Shown here: positions 1 through 7,790 of the stretch, piece after piece
Layout: each line of letters begins with the position of its first letter
Position numbering within the stretch: the first letter of the stretch is position 1
Assembly (NCBI RefSeq): GCF_001552175.1
Contig: NZ_BCQR01000131.1
Span: 1 to 35,311, forward strand
DNA length: 35,311 nt
Source: Actinomadura kijaniata NBRC 14229
Lineage (GTDB): Bacteria; Actinomycetota; Actinomycetes; Streptosporangiales; Streptosporangiaceae
Reading direction: 5' to 3'
Notes under the pieces: generated by a model
Told to the model about the DNA's origin: nothing
Seen by the model: only the letters and a program-made list of their open reading frames with translations
Database searches by the model: none
Made by a program: the position numbers and the translations under genes

Positions 1-198
1 AAGCCGCTGCGGCAGGTGATCGAGTCGATCAACCAGACGTTCAAGGGTCAGTTGGACCTGGAACGCCACGGTGGCCGAACCGTGGCCGGGGTGCTGGTGC
101 GGGTGGTCAGCCGGGTGTTGGCGCTGACCGCGGTCATCTGGCACAACGACCACACCGACCAGCCGGTCAAGCGATCCTTGATCGCCTACGATCACTGA
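1..198 (+). CDS. IS982-family transposase, C-terminal fragment (cut by left edge)
   Basis: The reading frame is open from the first base and stops at a TGA at 196-198, giving 65 residues of a C-terminus. The motif around residues 5-25 (QVIESIN..FKGQLDLERHGGRT) followed by an aliphatic helix, an IWHN motif and a terminal SLIAYDH is the usual end of IS982-type DDE transposases of actinomycetes; the E of VIES is probably the last catalytic acid of the DDE triad (inference). Such enzymes cut and join the ends of their own element. The N-terminal two thirds lie outside the window, so whether the copy is intact cannot be judged. The right inverted repeat should lie between the stop and the next gene at 260; the run ending in CTAGGGG at about 226-234 is a possible end, not verified because the left end is not visible. 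Confidence 0.75.
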   Translation, partial: KPLRQVIESINQTFKGQLDLERHGGRTVAGVLVRVVSRVLALTAVIWHNDHTDQPVKRSLIAYDH

Positions 199-259
199 CC
201 GCCACAACGCCTCCTGGAATCAACCATCTAGGGGAGGCGCCGCCGGGGCCGGTGGCCGG

Positions 260-910
260 TCAGTCCCGGGCGCGTCCGGCCTCGTAGACGGCGCGTGCCC
301 GGGGCAGCAGCGCCCGCCAGACCGGCCGCCACATCCGGCCGGGCAGGAACCGGCTGCGCTCCTCCCGCGCGACCCGCCCGCGCGGGTGCCCCTTCCAGCC
401 GGCCGGCCCGGCGTCGTAGTCCCGGCGGTACTCGATCAGGCAGACGTGCTTGACGTTCTTGTAGCCGTAGTGCGCCGGGGCGACCAGCCGCATCGGCGCG
501 CCGGTGTCGCGGTCCAGTCCCGCGCCCGCCAGCCGGTCGGCCAGCAGCACGCCCGGCGCGAGCGCGTCCTCCAGCGCCAGCGTCGAGCGGTACCCGTCGA
601 GCCCGCCGAACGTCACCCACCGCGCGCCGCGCACCCCGACGCGTTCGGCGAGGAAGGCGTGCACCGCCGCGAACGGCACCCCCGACCAGCACAGGTCCGG
701 CGCGCTCCAGGTGGTGACGCAGTGCAGGCCGGCCCGGAGCTCCACCCGGCCCGCGAGCCCGGCCAGCTCGGCGGCCGCGAGCTGGGTGGGCCGCCGCACC
801 AGGCCCGTGACGGTCACGGCGGGCCGGTCGGGCACCTCGGGCCGCACCGCGAACTCCGGAAGCCCGAACGGAACGTGCTCGGCGACCCGCTGGCCGGGCG
901 GCAGACCCAT
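260..910 (-). CDS. Small molybdopterin-dependent oxidoreductase (sulfite oxidase-like fold)
   Basis: A 216-residue protein of the oxidoreductase molybdopterin-binding domain family (PF00174; sulfite oxidase/YedY-like catalytic core). The motif LHCVTTWS near residues 62-69 supplies the conserved Cys64, the expected thiolate ligand of molybdenum; further on are APAHYGYKNVK-type residues that in the family contact the cofactor. There is no heme domain and no C-terminal dimerisation domain, and no Tat signal from this start, so it looks like a stand-alone cytoplasmic core with unknown electron partner and substrate. I chose ATG 910 because AAGGGGG lies five bases upstream; the frame is open up to 1051 and an ATG at 967 exists, but that would overlap the divergent regulator's start. 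It is probably controlled by the TetR gene at 966. Confidence 0.8.
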   Translation of the reverse strand: MGLPPGQRVAEHVPFGLPEFAVRPEVPDRPAVTVTGLVRRPTQLAAAELAGLAGRVELRAGLHCVTTWSAPDLCWSGVPFAAVHAFLAERVGVRGARWVTFGGLDGYRSTLALEDALAPGVLLADRLAGAGLDRDTGAPMRLVAPAHYGYKNVKHVCLIEYRRDYDAGPAGWKGHPRGRVAREERSRFLPGRMWRPVWRALLPRARAVYEAGRARD

Positions 911-925
911 GACGCCCCCTTTTGG

Positions 926-937
926 AGAGAAGTCTCT
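926..937. promoter_or_regulatory. Candidate TetR operator (palindrome)
   Basis: AGAGA-AG-TCTCT is a perfect 5-bp inverted repeat with a 2-bp spacer in the 55-bp gap between the divergent oxidoreductase (starts 910) and TetR gene (starts 966). Position and symmetry suit an autoregulatory operator. The short arms make chance occurrence possible. Confidence 0.4.
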
Positions 938-965
938 AATAACGGGGACCCTACCCTTGGCTGCC

Positions 966-1496
966 ATGGGACGACCACCCCGCCATGACGAGGACGCCCT
1001 CCTCGACGCCGCCGTCGCGCTGGCCGCCGCGCACGGCCCCGGCGGCGTCACCGTCGCCGCCGTGGCGCGCGCCGCCGGAGCGCCGAGCGGCTCGCTCTAC
1101 CACCGCTTCCCCAGCGCGTCCGCCCTGCTGGCGGCGTTGTGGCTGCGGACCCTGGAGCGCTTCCAGGAGGGATTCCTCGACGCCCTGCGCCGTTCCCCCG
1201 AGCACGCCGCCCGCCACGTCGTCGCCTGGAGCCGCGCCCACCCCGAGGAGGCCCTCGTCCTTCTCTACGGCAGCGCGGGCTTCGGTGAACCCGGCTGGCC
1301 CGCCGAAGCCCGCGACCGCCTCCAGGCCGACAACGCCCGGATCGCCGACGCCCTCGGCGCCGACGAGCGGCTGACCCTGGCCGTGGTCGACGTCCCCTAC
1401 GCGATCGTGCGCCGCCACCTGCACGCGACGGGCGCGATCCCCGCCACGGCGGAGGACCTGGCGGCGGAGGCGGCCGCGGCGCTGCTGCCCGGCTGA
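966..1496 (+). CDS. TetR/AcrR-family transcriptional regulator
   Basis: A 176-residue protein. Residues about 8-55 form a TetR N-terminal domain: an alanine-rich first helix, GVTVAAVARAAGAPSGSLYHRFPS as helix-turn-helix with the family's G-S-LY-H-F signature at the recognition helix, then the linker helix. The remainder is a short all-helical ligand-binding domain ending at LLPG. Members repress target promoters until a small ligand binds. It is divergent from the molybdopterin oxidoreductase with 55 bp between starts, the usual arrangement of a TetR repressor with its target; the palindrome at 926-937 is the obvious operator candidate. The ATG lacks a clear Shine-Dalgarno; the frame is open far upstream, but that part is antisense to the oxidoreductase and is not coding. 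The ligand is unknown. Confidence 0.85.
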   Translation: MGRPPRHDEDALLDAAVALAAAHGPGGVTVAAVARAAGAPSGSLYHRFPSASALLAALWLRTLERFQEGFLDALRRSPEHAARHVVAWSRAHPEEALVLLYGSAGFGEPGWPAEARDRLQADNARIADALGADERLTLAVVDVPYAIVRRHLHATGAIPATAEDLAAEAAAALLPG

Positions 1497-1802
1497 GGCC
1501 CCGCCGCCTCTCCGGCGCGGACGCGATCGACCCTGGACGCCGACCGGTGCCGAGCCGGCCTGCGGCGCGTCCGCGCAGGTGCCGCCGCGCTGTGACGGTA
1601 AACGCCCCGGCCGACGCGATGCCCCCCGGCCGCCGGGGTGGGGGCGGCGCTCCGGTTGCGGAAGCCCTGGCGACCCGGCCGGAGTCCGGTGTGTCGCGCG
1701 GGTCCGTGCGGTGATCGGCCGCACGGGTCGGCGGAGATGTTCACGCGTGGCGGGGGCGGCGCGTTCCCGACCGCCGCCGCCGGTGCGTGCCGTCCGGCCG
1801 GT
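1497..1802. other. Intergenic gap with a hairpin, no gene seen
   Basis: About 306 bases lie between the convergent TetR and L,D-transpeptidase genes. I see no frame with coding character or family similarity. It contains a perfect 8-bp stem CCGTGCGG/CCGCACGG with a 7-base loop at 1704-1726, and a 6-bp stem at 1624-1638. Neither has a T-tract. The hairpin at 1704-1726 is a reasonable terminator for the minus-strand transpeptidase, whose stop is at 1803. Confidence 0.5.
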
Positions 1803-3008
1803 TCAGGTTCGGGCGCGTTCGGTGGCCGCCGCGGGTTTCCTCAACGCGCTTCCCATGACCCAGCGCGTCCAGGGGATCTGCCAGTGGCCCCAGCCGTTGT
1901 TCCACTCCAGCGGCCGGTCGGTGCCGGTGATGAGGACCACGTCGCCGCGCAGCGTCTGGTCGTAGAACCACCGGGCGAACTCGGGGGAGGCGTTGACGCA
2001 GCCGTGGCTGACGTTGGCCCGCCCCTGCTGCGCCACCGACCAGGGCGCGGCGTGGACGTACTCGCCGCTGGCGGAGATCTGCACCGCGTGCCGGACCTCC
2101 TTGCGGTAGTAGCGCGGGTCCCTCCTGTCGGTGACGCCCATCCAGTCCGACGTCATGATCACCGGATCGCCCTTGGCCATCGTCAGGTGGACGCCGCTGG
2201 TGGTGGTGTAGGCGCGGGTCCCGCCCTTGCCCGCGCTGATCCCGGCCGAGCGCACCGGGCGGCCGTTCACCCGCACCGTCATCCGGTGCCGCCGCACGTC
2301 CACCACGCTGATCCGGGACGGCCCCACCCGGAACCCGGCGACGTGGTCGGCGGCCCCGAACACCCCCGGCGCCGACCGCACCCCGGCGGTGTGCGCGAGC
2401 AGCGTCACGCGCTGCCCGGCGGGCCAGTACCGGCGCGGCCGGAACACCGCCTGGCGGGCGTCGCTCCACCGCCACGCGCCGGCGACCCGGCGGCTCATCC
2501 GCACCTCCAGGGCGCGTTCCACGGCGGCCCGGTCGGCGATCGGCCGGTCGAACGTCACGATCAGCGGCATCCCGACCCCGACCGTCTCGCCGGGGAGGGG
2601 CGTCACGTCGGCGATCCGGAACGTCTGCGCGGGCCGCAGCGTGGTGAAGCGCGCGGTCGCGCTCCCGGCGGTGCCGGTCGCGGCCACGGCGTGGACGGCG
2701 CCGGGCCGCAGCGTCCACCTCGACCGCCAGACGCGGCGGTCGGCCGACAGCCTCCCGGGGACCGGCCGCCCGCCGGCCCTCGCCGCCACCCGCGTCAGCG
2801 TCCCCCGCAGCGCCGTCACCACGATCCCCCTGTCGGGCCGCGCGGCGGCCGTGCCGTCGGCCGGGGTGACGGTGATCGCGGGCGGGACGGACGGGGTGGC
2901 GGGCCCGGCGGCCCCGGCGGGCCGTTCCCGCACGGGGTCGTCGCCGCCGCACGCCGCCGACGCCAGGACCGCCGGCACCAGGGCCGCCAGCGGGACGATC
3001 AGCCGCAT
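1803..3008 (-). CDS. Lipoprotein L,D-transpeptidase (Ig-like domains + YkuD)
   Basis: A 401-residue cell-envelope enzyme that forms 3-3 cross-links in peptidoglycan or attaches proteins to it. It has a hydrophobic signal with a lipobox-like end (ASAAC, Cys20; serine at -3 is not canonical), two beta-rich Ig-like segments at about 40-260, and a C-terminal YkuD domain carrying SHGCVN with catalytic Cys337 and His335. The order matches mycobacterial LdtMt2-type proteins. ATG 3008 is chosen because it starts exactly at the signal peptide; the frame runs open to 3242 but that would place about 78 unlikely residues before it. A tryptophan-rich tail (WNNGWGHWQIPW) follows the active site, as in family members. 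The gene stands alone, divergent from kdpD. Confidence 0.9.
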   Translation of the reverse strand: MRLIVPLAALVPAVLASAACGGDDPVRERPAGAAGPATPSVPPAITVTPADGTAAARPDRGIVVTALRGTLTRVAARAGGRPVPGRLSADRRVWRSRWTLRPGAVHAVAATGTAGSATARFTTLRPAQTFRIADVTPLPGETVGVGMPLIVTFDRPIADRAAVERALEVRMSRRVAGAWRWSDARQAVFRPRRYWPAGQRVTLLAHTAGVRSAPGVFGAADHVAGFRVGPSRISVVDVRRHRMTVRVNGRPVRSAGISAGKGGTRAYTTTSGVHLTMAKGDPVIMTSDWMGVTDRRDPRYYRKEVRHAVQISASGEYVHAAPWSVAQQGRANVSHGCVNASPEFARWFYDQTLRGDVVLITGTDRPLEWNNGWGHWQIPWTRWVMGSALRKPAAATERART

Positions 3009-3163
3009 CGCGCGCCCCGGCGGTCGTTCTGTGACTGAGTATTCACGCAGAGTGATGGCACAGGGAAAAAGTAGACGTTGATCGCGTTCCGGGGCGGCGA
3101 TCCGCCGCGGTCCGCCGGTCTCGATTGGGAAACGGGCGCGGCCCCCGCCGGAGGGCACGGATC

Positions 3164-3180
3164 TTGACGCGGTCTTGACG
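3164..3180 (+). promoter_or_regulatory. Possible -35 elements upstream of kdpD
   Basis: Two copies of TTGACG lie 11 bp apart at 3164-3169 and 3175-3180. TACCGG at 3185-3190 sits 15 bp after the first, so a sigma-70-type promoter is possible but the -10 is poor. An alternative -10 is TATTCC at 3220-3225. Confidence 0.25.
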
Positions 3181-3256
3181 CCGCTACCGGCCGATCCGGC
3201 CGAAAGGGATGGTTGGGTGTATTCCGCCTGGTGTCGTGACACTGAAAGGGGCCGCC

Positions 3257-5848
3257 GTGGGGGTGCGCGGCACGTTGCGCGTCTATCTGGGCGCCGCGCC
3301 GGGGGTCGGCAAGACCTACGCGATGCTCGACGAGGGCAACCGCCGTCTCGGACGCGGCGCCGACGTGGTGATCGGCCTGGTCGAGACGCACGGCCGTCCC
3401 CGCACCGCCGAGCGGATCGGGAAGCTGGAGATCGTTCCGCGCCGGGGCACCGAGCACCGGGGCGCGACCTTCACCGAGCTGGACGTGGACGCCGTCATCG
3501 CGCGCCGCCCGGAGGTGGCGCTGGTGGACGAGCTGGCCCACACCAACGTCCCCGGCTCCCGCAACGCCAAGCGCTGGCAGGACGTCGAGGAGATCCTCGA
3601 CGCGGGCATCGACGTGATCTCCACCCTGAACGTCCAGCACCTGGAGTCCCTCAACGACGTCGTCGAGCAGATCACCGGCGTGCCGCAGCGCGAGACCGTG
3701 CCCGACGCGGTGGTGCGCCGCGCCGACCAGATCGAGCTGATCGACATGACCCCGCAGGCGCTGCGCCGCCGGATGGCGCACGGCAACGTCTACGCCCCCG
3801 AGCGGATCGACGCCGCGCTCGCCCACTACTTCCGCGAGGGGAACCTCGCCGCGCTGCGCGAGCTGGCGCTGCTGTGGCTGGCCGACCGGGTGGACGAGGG
3901 CCTGGCCCGCTACCGCGACCAGCACGGCATCACCCGCCGGTGGGAGGCCCGCGAACGCGTCGTCGTCGGCCTCACCGGCGGCCCCGAGGGGGAGACGCTG
4001 ATCCGCCGGGCCGCCCGGATCGCCGCCCGCGCGCGGGGCGCGGACCTGCTGGCGGTGCACGTGGCGCGCAGCGACGGGCTGGCCGAGGGCGCCTCGCCGC
4101 GCGAGCTGGCCCGGCAGCGGCGGCTCACCGAGGACCTGGGCGGCACGTTCCACCAGGTGGTCGGCGACGACGTGGCGACCGCGCTGCTGGAGTTCGTGCG
4201 CGGCGTCAACGGCACCCAGCTCGTGCTGGGCTCCAGCCGCCGCCGGGGCTGGCAGTTCGCGCTGGGGCCGGGCGTCGGGGCGACGGTGGCGCGCGAGTCC
4301 GGCGACGTCGACGTCCACCTGGTCACCCACGAGCGGGTCGGCCGGGGGCGTGGCCTGGTCCACGTGGCGGGCAGCCCGCTGTCGCGCCGCCGCCGCGCCT
4401 GCGGCTGGGCGCTGGCGCTGCTGGGGCCGGTGCTGCTGACGCTCGGGCTGCACGCCGTCCCGCAGCCGGGCCTCGGCGCCGACGTGCCGCTGTTCCTCGG
4501 CCTGACGGTGGGGGTGGCGCTGGTGGGCGGGCTGTGGCCCGCCGTGGCGGCGGCGGTGGTGGGCTTCCTGCTGCTCAACTGGTTCTTCACCCCGCCGGTG
4601 CGCACCCTCACCATCGCCGAGCCGCGCAACGCGCTGGCGCTGGCGGTGTTCGTGGCGGTCGCGGTGGCGGTGTCGTCGGTGGTGGACCTGGCGGCCCGGC
4701 GGTCCCGGCAGGCCGCCCGCAGCGCCGCCGAGTCCGCCACCCTCGGCCTGCTCGCCACCAGCGTGCTGCGCGGCGAGCAGGCGCTGCCCGCGCTGCTGGA
4801 ACGGGTCCGCGAGACGTTCGGGGTCCGCGCCGTGGCCCTGCTGGAACGCGCCGACGACGGCTGGCGCCCGGTCGGCTCCACCGGCGAGGACCCGCCGGCC
4901 ACGCCCGGCGCCGCCGAGGTCACCGCCCGCGCGGGGGAGCGCTCGGTGCTGGCGCTGTGCGGGCGGGTGCTGCCCGCCGCCGACCGGCGCGTGCTGTCGG
5001 CGTTCGCCTCCCAGGCCGAGGCGGTGCTGGAGTGGCGGCGGCTGGCCGAGGAGGCCGCCGCGGCGCGCCGGCTGGCCGAGGGCGACACGATCCGCACCGC
5101 GCTGCTGGCGGCCGTCTCGCACGACCTGCGCACCCCGCTCGCCTCGATCAAGGCGGGGGTGAGCGGCCTGCGCGCCACCGACGTGACCTGGGACCCCGAG
5201 GACGAGGCCGAGCTGCTGGCGTCGATCGAGGAGTCCGCCGACCGCCTGGACGGCCTGATCGGCAACCTGCTCGACATGACCCGCCTGCGGACCGGCGTGG
5301 TCACCCCGCTGGTCCGCGCGGTGGCGGTGGAGGAGCTGCTGCCGGTGGCGCTGGCGGGCGTTCCGGACGGCAGCGTGCGGATCGAGGTCCCCGAGGACCT
5401 GCCGCCGGTCCTCGCCGACCCCGGCCTGCTGGAGCGCGCCGTCGCCAACGTCGTCGAGAACGCCGTCCGGCACGCCCCCGACACCCCGGTGCTGGTCACC
5501 GCCAGCGCCCTGCCCGGCGGCCCCGGATGCGGCGGGGGCCGCGTCGAGCTGCGGGTGGCCGACCGGGGCCCGGGGGTGCCCGATAACGTGAAGAACGTGA
5601 TGTTCGCGCCGTTCCAGCGGCTCGGCGACGCGCCCCGGGGCACCGGGGTGGGGCTCGGGCTGGCCGTGGCGCGCGGCTTTACCGAGGCGATCGGCGGCGA
5701 CCTGCACCCCGAGGACACCCCGGGCGGGGGACTGACCATGGTCTTCACCCTGCGGCCCGCGACCGGCGACCAGGCCGGTGACCGGGCCGGTGACCGGGCC
5801 GGGGACGAGGTCGGCGACGGGATCGGCGACGGGAAGGAGAGCGCGTGA
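3257..5848 (+). CDS. kdpD: Sensor histidine kinase KdpD
   Basis: An 863-residue membrane kinase that senses potassium limitation or turgor and phosphorylates KdpE. Domains in order: KdpD N-terminal domain with P-loop GAAPGVGKT (residues 12-20) and the DELAHTNVPGS motif; a universal-stress-protein-like domain at about 235-360; a four-helix DUF4118 membrane block at about 385-490; a GAF-like region; HisKA with SHDLRTP (His622); HATPase with NVVENAVRH, DRGPGVP and GTGVGLGL. GTG 3257 is preferred because GAAAGGGG lies five bases upstream and homologues begin just before RGTLRVYLGA; ATG 3209 in the same frame would add 16 residues. The C-terminus carries an unusual Gly-Asp repeat tail. It overlaps kdpE by GTGA. 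No kdpFABC pump genes are present in the window, so its targets lie elsewhere. Confidence 0.93.
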   Translation: MGVRGTLRVYLGAAPGVGKTYAMLDEGNRRLGRGADVVIGLVETHGRPRTAERIGKLEIVPRRGTEHRGATFTELDVDAVIARRPEVALVDELAHTNVPGSRNAKRWQDVEEILDAGIDVISTLNVQHLESLNDVVEQITGVPQRETVPDAVVRRADQIELIDMTPQALRRRMAHGNVYAPERIDAALAHYFREGNLAALRELALLWLADRVDEGLARYRDQHGITRRWEARERVVVGLTGGPEGETLIRRAARIAARARGADLLAVHVARSDGLAEGASPRELARQRRLTEDLGGTFHQVVGDDVATALLEFVRGVNGTQLVLGSSRRRGWQFALGPGVGATVARESGDVDVHLVTHERVGRGRGLVHVAGSPLSRRRRACGWALALLGPVLLTLGLHAVPQPGLGADVPLFLGLTVGVALVGGLWPAVAAAVVGFLLLNWFFTPPVRTLTIAEPRNALALAVFVAVAVAVSSVVDLAARRSRQAARSAAESATLGLLATSVLRGEQALPALLERVRETFGVRAVALLERADDGWRPVGSTGEDPPATPGAAEVTARAGERSVLALCGRVLPAADRRVLSAFASQAEAVLEWRRLAEEAAAARRLAEGDTIRTALLAAVSHDLRTPLASIKAGVSGLRATDVTWDPEDEAELLASIEESADRLDGLIGNLLDMTRLRTGVVTPLVRAVAVEELLPVALAGVPDGSVRIEVPEDLPPVLADPGLLERAVANVVENAVRHAPDTPVLVTASALPGGPGCGGGRVELRVADRGPGVPDNVKNVMFAPFQRLGDAPRGTGVGLGLAVARGFTEAIGGDLHPEDTPGGGLTMVFTLRPATGDQAGDRAGDRAGDEVGDGIGDGKESA
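5763..5842 (+). repeat. 12-bp imperfect tandem repeats in the 3' end of kdpD
   Basis: The unit is close to GGTGACCGGGCC and is repeated about six times with drift. It encodes a tail of Gly-Asp pairs separated by two variable residues (GDQA, GDRA, GDRA, GDEV, GDGI, GDGK). The repeats lie after the ATPase domain and are probably a flexible, length-variable extension. Confidence 0.7.
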
Positions 5849-6519
5849 CCCGCGTGCTGGTGGTGGAGGACGAGCCGCAGATCGTCCGCGCCCTGCGCAT
5901 CAACCTCAGGGCGCGGGGCTACGAGGTGGACGCCGCCCCCGACGGCCGCGCCGCCCTGGACCTGGCGGCCCGCCGCCACCCCGACGTGATCCTGCTGGAC
6001 CTGGGCCTGCCCGACATGGACGGCACCGAGGTGATCCGGGGGCTGCGGGGCTGGCTGACCGTCCCGATCATCGTGCTGTCGGCGCGGCACGCCTCCGCCG
6101 AGAAGGTGCGGGCCCTGGACGAGGGCGCCGACGACTACGTGACCAAGCCGTTCGGGATGGACGAGCTGCTGGCCCGGCTGCGCGCCGCCGTGCGCCGCGC
6201 CGCGCCCGCCGAGGAGGCGGCGGTGGTGAGCACCGAGGCGTTCACGGTGGACCTGGCCGCCAAGAAGGTCCGCCGGGACGGCGCGGACGTCCGCCTCACG
6301 CCGACCGAGTGGCACATCCTGGAGGTCCTGGTGCGCGACGCGGGCCGCCTGGTCGGGCAGAGGCAGCTGCTGCGCGAGGTGTGGGGTCCCGCCTACGAGA
6401 AGGAGACCAACTACCTGCGCGTCTACCTGGCCCAGCTGCGCCGCAAGCTGGAGCCGGACCCGGCCCGCCCGCGCCATCTGATCACCGAGCCGGGGATGGG
6501 CTACCGGTTCGAGCCCTAG
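5845..6519 (+). CDS. kdpE: Response regulator KdpE
   Basis: A 224-residue OmpR/PhoB-class regulator. The receiver domain (about 1-118) shows the acidic pair E8-D9, phospho-acceptor Asp52 in LLDLGLPDMDG, the LSAR switch residue and the TKP lysine. The winged-helix DNA-binding domain (about 128-224) contains LTPTEWHILEVL and the NYLRVYLAQLRRKLE recognition region with the GMGYRFEP end. The GTG start overlaps the kdpD stop (GTGA), giving translational coupling. KdpE-type regulators activate the kdpFABC potassium pump; that operon is not here, but other potassium-transport genes follow within 3 kb. Confidence 0.94.
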   Translation: MTRVLVVEDEPQIVRALRINLRARGYEVDAAPDGRAALDLAARRHPDVILLDLGLPDMDGTEVIRGLRGWLTVPIIVLSARHASAEKVRALDEGADDYVTKPFGMDELLARLRAAVRRAAPAEEAAVVSTEAFTVDLAAKKVRRDGADVRLTPTEWHILEVLVRDAGRLVGQRQLLREVWGPAYEKETNYLRVYLAQLRRKLEPDPARPRHLITEPGMGYRFEP

Positions 6520-6578
6520 TCCCCGGGAAGGGGCCGCGACTCCGCCGTCCGGACGGTCCGTTTCGTCCGGTCATGCTT

Positions 6579-6584
6579 TAAAGT
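6579..6584 (+). promoter_or_regulatory. -10 element for a leaderless transcript (OB-fold gene)
   Basis: TAAAGT fits the actinobacterial TANNNT -10 consensus and ends 7 bases before the ATG at 6592, so the predicted transcription start coincides with the start codon. No Shine-Dalgarno is visible. No convincing -35 was found. Confidence 0.5.
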
Positions 6585-6591
6585 TCGAATC

Positions 6592-6999
6592 ATGGACGAG
6601 GTACCGGCCGGACGGACGACGGCCACCGGGCAGGAGCGCGGCGGGTTGCGGCGCTTCCTGCGGCGCATGACGTCGAGCAAGGCCGAGATGGAGGCCGAGG
6701 AGCTCCAGCAGTCCACCCGGGCCGAGGAGGCCACCCCCATCACCGCGTGCGCCGCCCGCAAAAGGCACTGCGTCGCGGGTACGCTACGGACCGTGACCCT
6801 GCGTCCCCGCGGCGGCGCCCCGGCACTGGAGGCCGAGCTCTACGACGGCACCGACGTGATCAACCTGGTCTGGCTGGGCCGCCGCAAGATCGCCGGGATC
6901 GACCCGGGCCGTCGGCTGCGCGCCGAGGGCCTGGTGAGCCTGCAGGACGGGCGCAAGGTCATGTTCAATCCCCGGTACGAACTGCGCGGCGGCTCCTGA
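6592..6999 (+). CDS. OB-fold nucleic acid-binding domain protein
   Basis: A 135-residue protein. The first 50 residues are charged and helical (RRFLRRMTSSKAEMEAEELQQS), followed by an OB-fold-like beta domain from about residue 55: CVAGTLRTVTLRPR, LEAELYDGTDVINLVWLGRRKIAGI and LRAEGLVSLQDGRKVMFNPRYEL. The VINLVWLGR segment is typical of a conserved actinobacterial family equivalent to Rv2694c. Its biochemical role is not established; single-strand nucleic acid binding is inferred from the fold only. It precedes the DUF3159 gene by 34 bases and both probably share a transcript starting at the leaderless promoter at 6579. The same order, OB-fold then DUF3159 then convergent TrkA genes, occurs in mycobacteria. 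Confidence 0.82.
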   Translation: MDEVPAGRTTATGQERGGLRRFLRRMTSSKAEMEAEELQQSTRAEEATPITACAARKRHCVAGTLRTVTLRPRGGAPALEAELYDGTDVINLVWLGRRKIAGIDPGRRLRAEGLVSLQDGRKVMFNPRYELRGGS

Positions 7000-7033
7000 C
7001 CGCCGGGCTCGACGACAGCGAGGACAACGGTCC

Positions 7034-7726
7034 GTGACCTCTGACACGACGCCCACCGCCACCGGCGAGGACGCCGCGCCGAAGAACGCGCACGACACCG
7101 TCGAGGCGGCGGTGCGCGCGCAGCTCAGCAAGGCGCTGGGCGGGGTGCGCGGCATGGCCGAGGCGGCCGTCCCCACCATCGGGTTCACCGCCACCTTCGT
7201 GACCACCCACGAGGTGAAGCTCTCGGCGATCGTCGGCGTGGCAGTCGCGGCGGTGCTGGTGGTGGTGCGGCTGGTCCAGAAGAGCAGCGTGCAGTTCGTG
7301 CTGAACAGCCTGTTCGGCATCGCCATCGCGGCGTTCTTCGCGGTCCAGTCGGGCAAGGCCGAGAACGCGTTCCTGCCCGGCATCATCCTCAACGCCGCCT
7401 ACGCCGCCGGGATGCTGCTGTCGATCGTGGTGCGCTGGCCCGTCGTCGGGTTCATCATCGGGTCGGTCACCGGCGACCCGACCGCCTGGCGCGCCGACCC
7501 CGGCATCGTGAAGCTGTGCTCGCGGCTGACCTGGCTGCTGCTGGCCCCCTGCCTGCTGCGGGTGGCGGTGCAGTACCCCATCTGGCTGGCCGACGGCGAC
7601 CAGAGCGCGCTGCTGGGCACCGCCAAGATCATCATGGGCTGGCCGCTCCAGGTCGCGGCGCTGGCCGCGATGGTCGGGCTGCTGGCCCGGGGCCGCACCC
7701 CGCTCCGGCCGGAGAAGGCCGCGTAA
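7034..7726 (+). CDS. DUF3159 integral membrane protein
   Basis: A 230-residue protein with a hydrophilic N-terminus of about 45 residues and then six predicted membrane segments: near 46-64, 66-82, 88-106, 112-132, 158-178 and 200-218. It matches the actinobacterial DUF3159 family (Rv2693c type), of unknown function. Its conserved position between an OB-fold gene and TrkA-type potassium regulators hints at a role linked to ion transport, but nothing in the sequence shows a substrate. The GTG start is preceded by a GAGGA about ten bases upstream. The gene ends just before a strong hairpin at 7748-7783 that separates it from the convergent trkA gene. Confidence 0.85.
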   Translation: MTSDTTPTATGEDAAPKNAHDTVEAAVRAQLSKALGGVRGMAEAAVPTIGFTATFVTTHEVKLSAIVGVAVAAVLVVVRLVQKSSVQFVLNSLFGIAIAAFFAVQSGKAENAFLPGIILNAAYAAGMLLSIVVRWPVVGFIIGSVTGDPTAWRADPGIVKLCSRLTWLLLAPCLLRVAVQYPIWLADGDQSALLGTAKIIMGWPLQVAALAAMVGLLARGRTPLRPEKAA

Positions 7727-7747
7727 CGACCGGCCCCCTCGACGACC

Positions 7748-7783
7748 GGCGCGGCCGGGCCCCGTCCGGGGCCCGGCCGCGCC
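7748..7783. terminator. Bidirectional hairpin terminator
   Basis: A perfect 16-bp GC stem (7748-7763 with 7768-7783) and a four-base loop lie exactly between the convergent DUF3159 and trkA-type genes. There is no T-tract, as is common in actinomycetes. It should act on both strands. Confidence 0.8.
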
Positions 7784-7790
7784 GCCTCCG

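Noticed and set aside
911..1051. Longer N-terminus of the molybdopterin oxidoreductase (ATG 967 or 1051)
   Set aside because: It would cover the divergent TetR start and its DNA-binding domain; the extra residues show no Tat signal.
3209..3256. ATG 3209 as kdpD start
   Set aside because: GAAAGG is only two bases from this ATG, while GTG 3257 has well-spaced GAAAGGGG and fits where homologues begin.
3910..6477. Long minus-strand open frame opposite kdpD and kdpE
   Set aside because: It is low-complexity Arg/Ser/Pro/Ala sequence created by GC bias opposite two well-conserved genes; no domain is recognisable.
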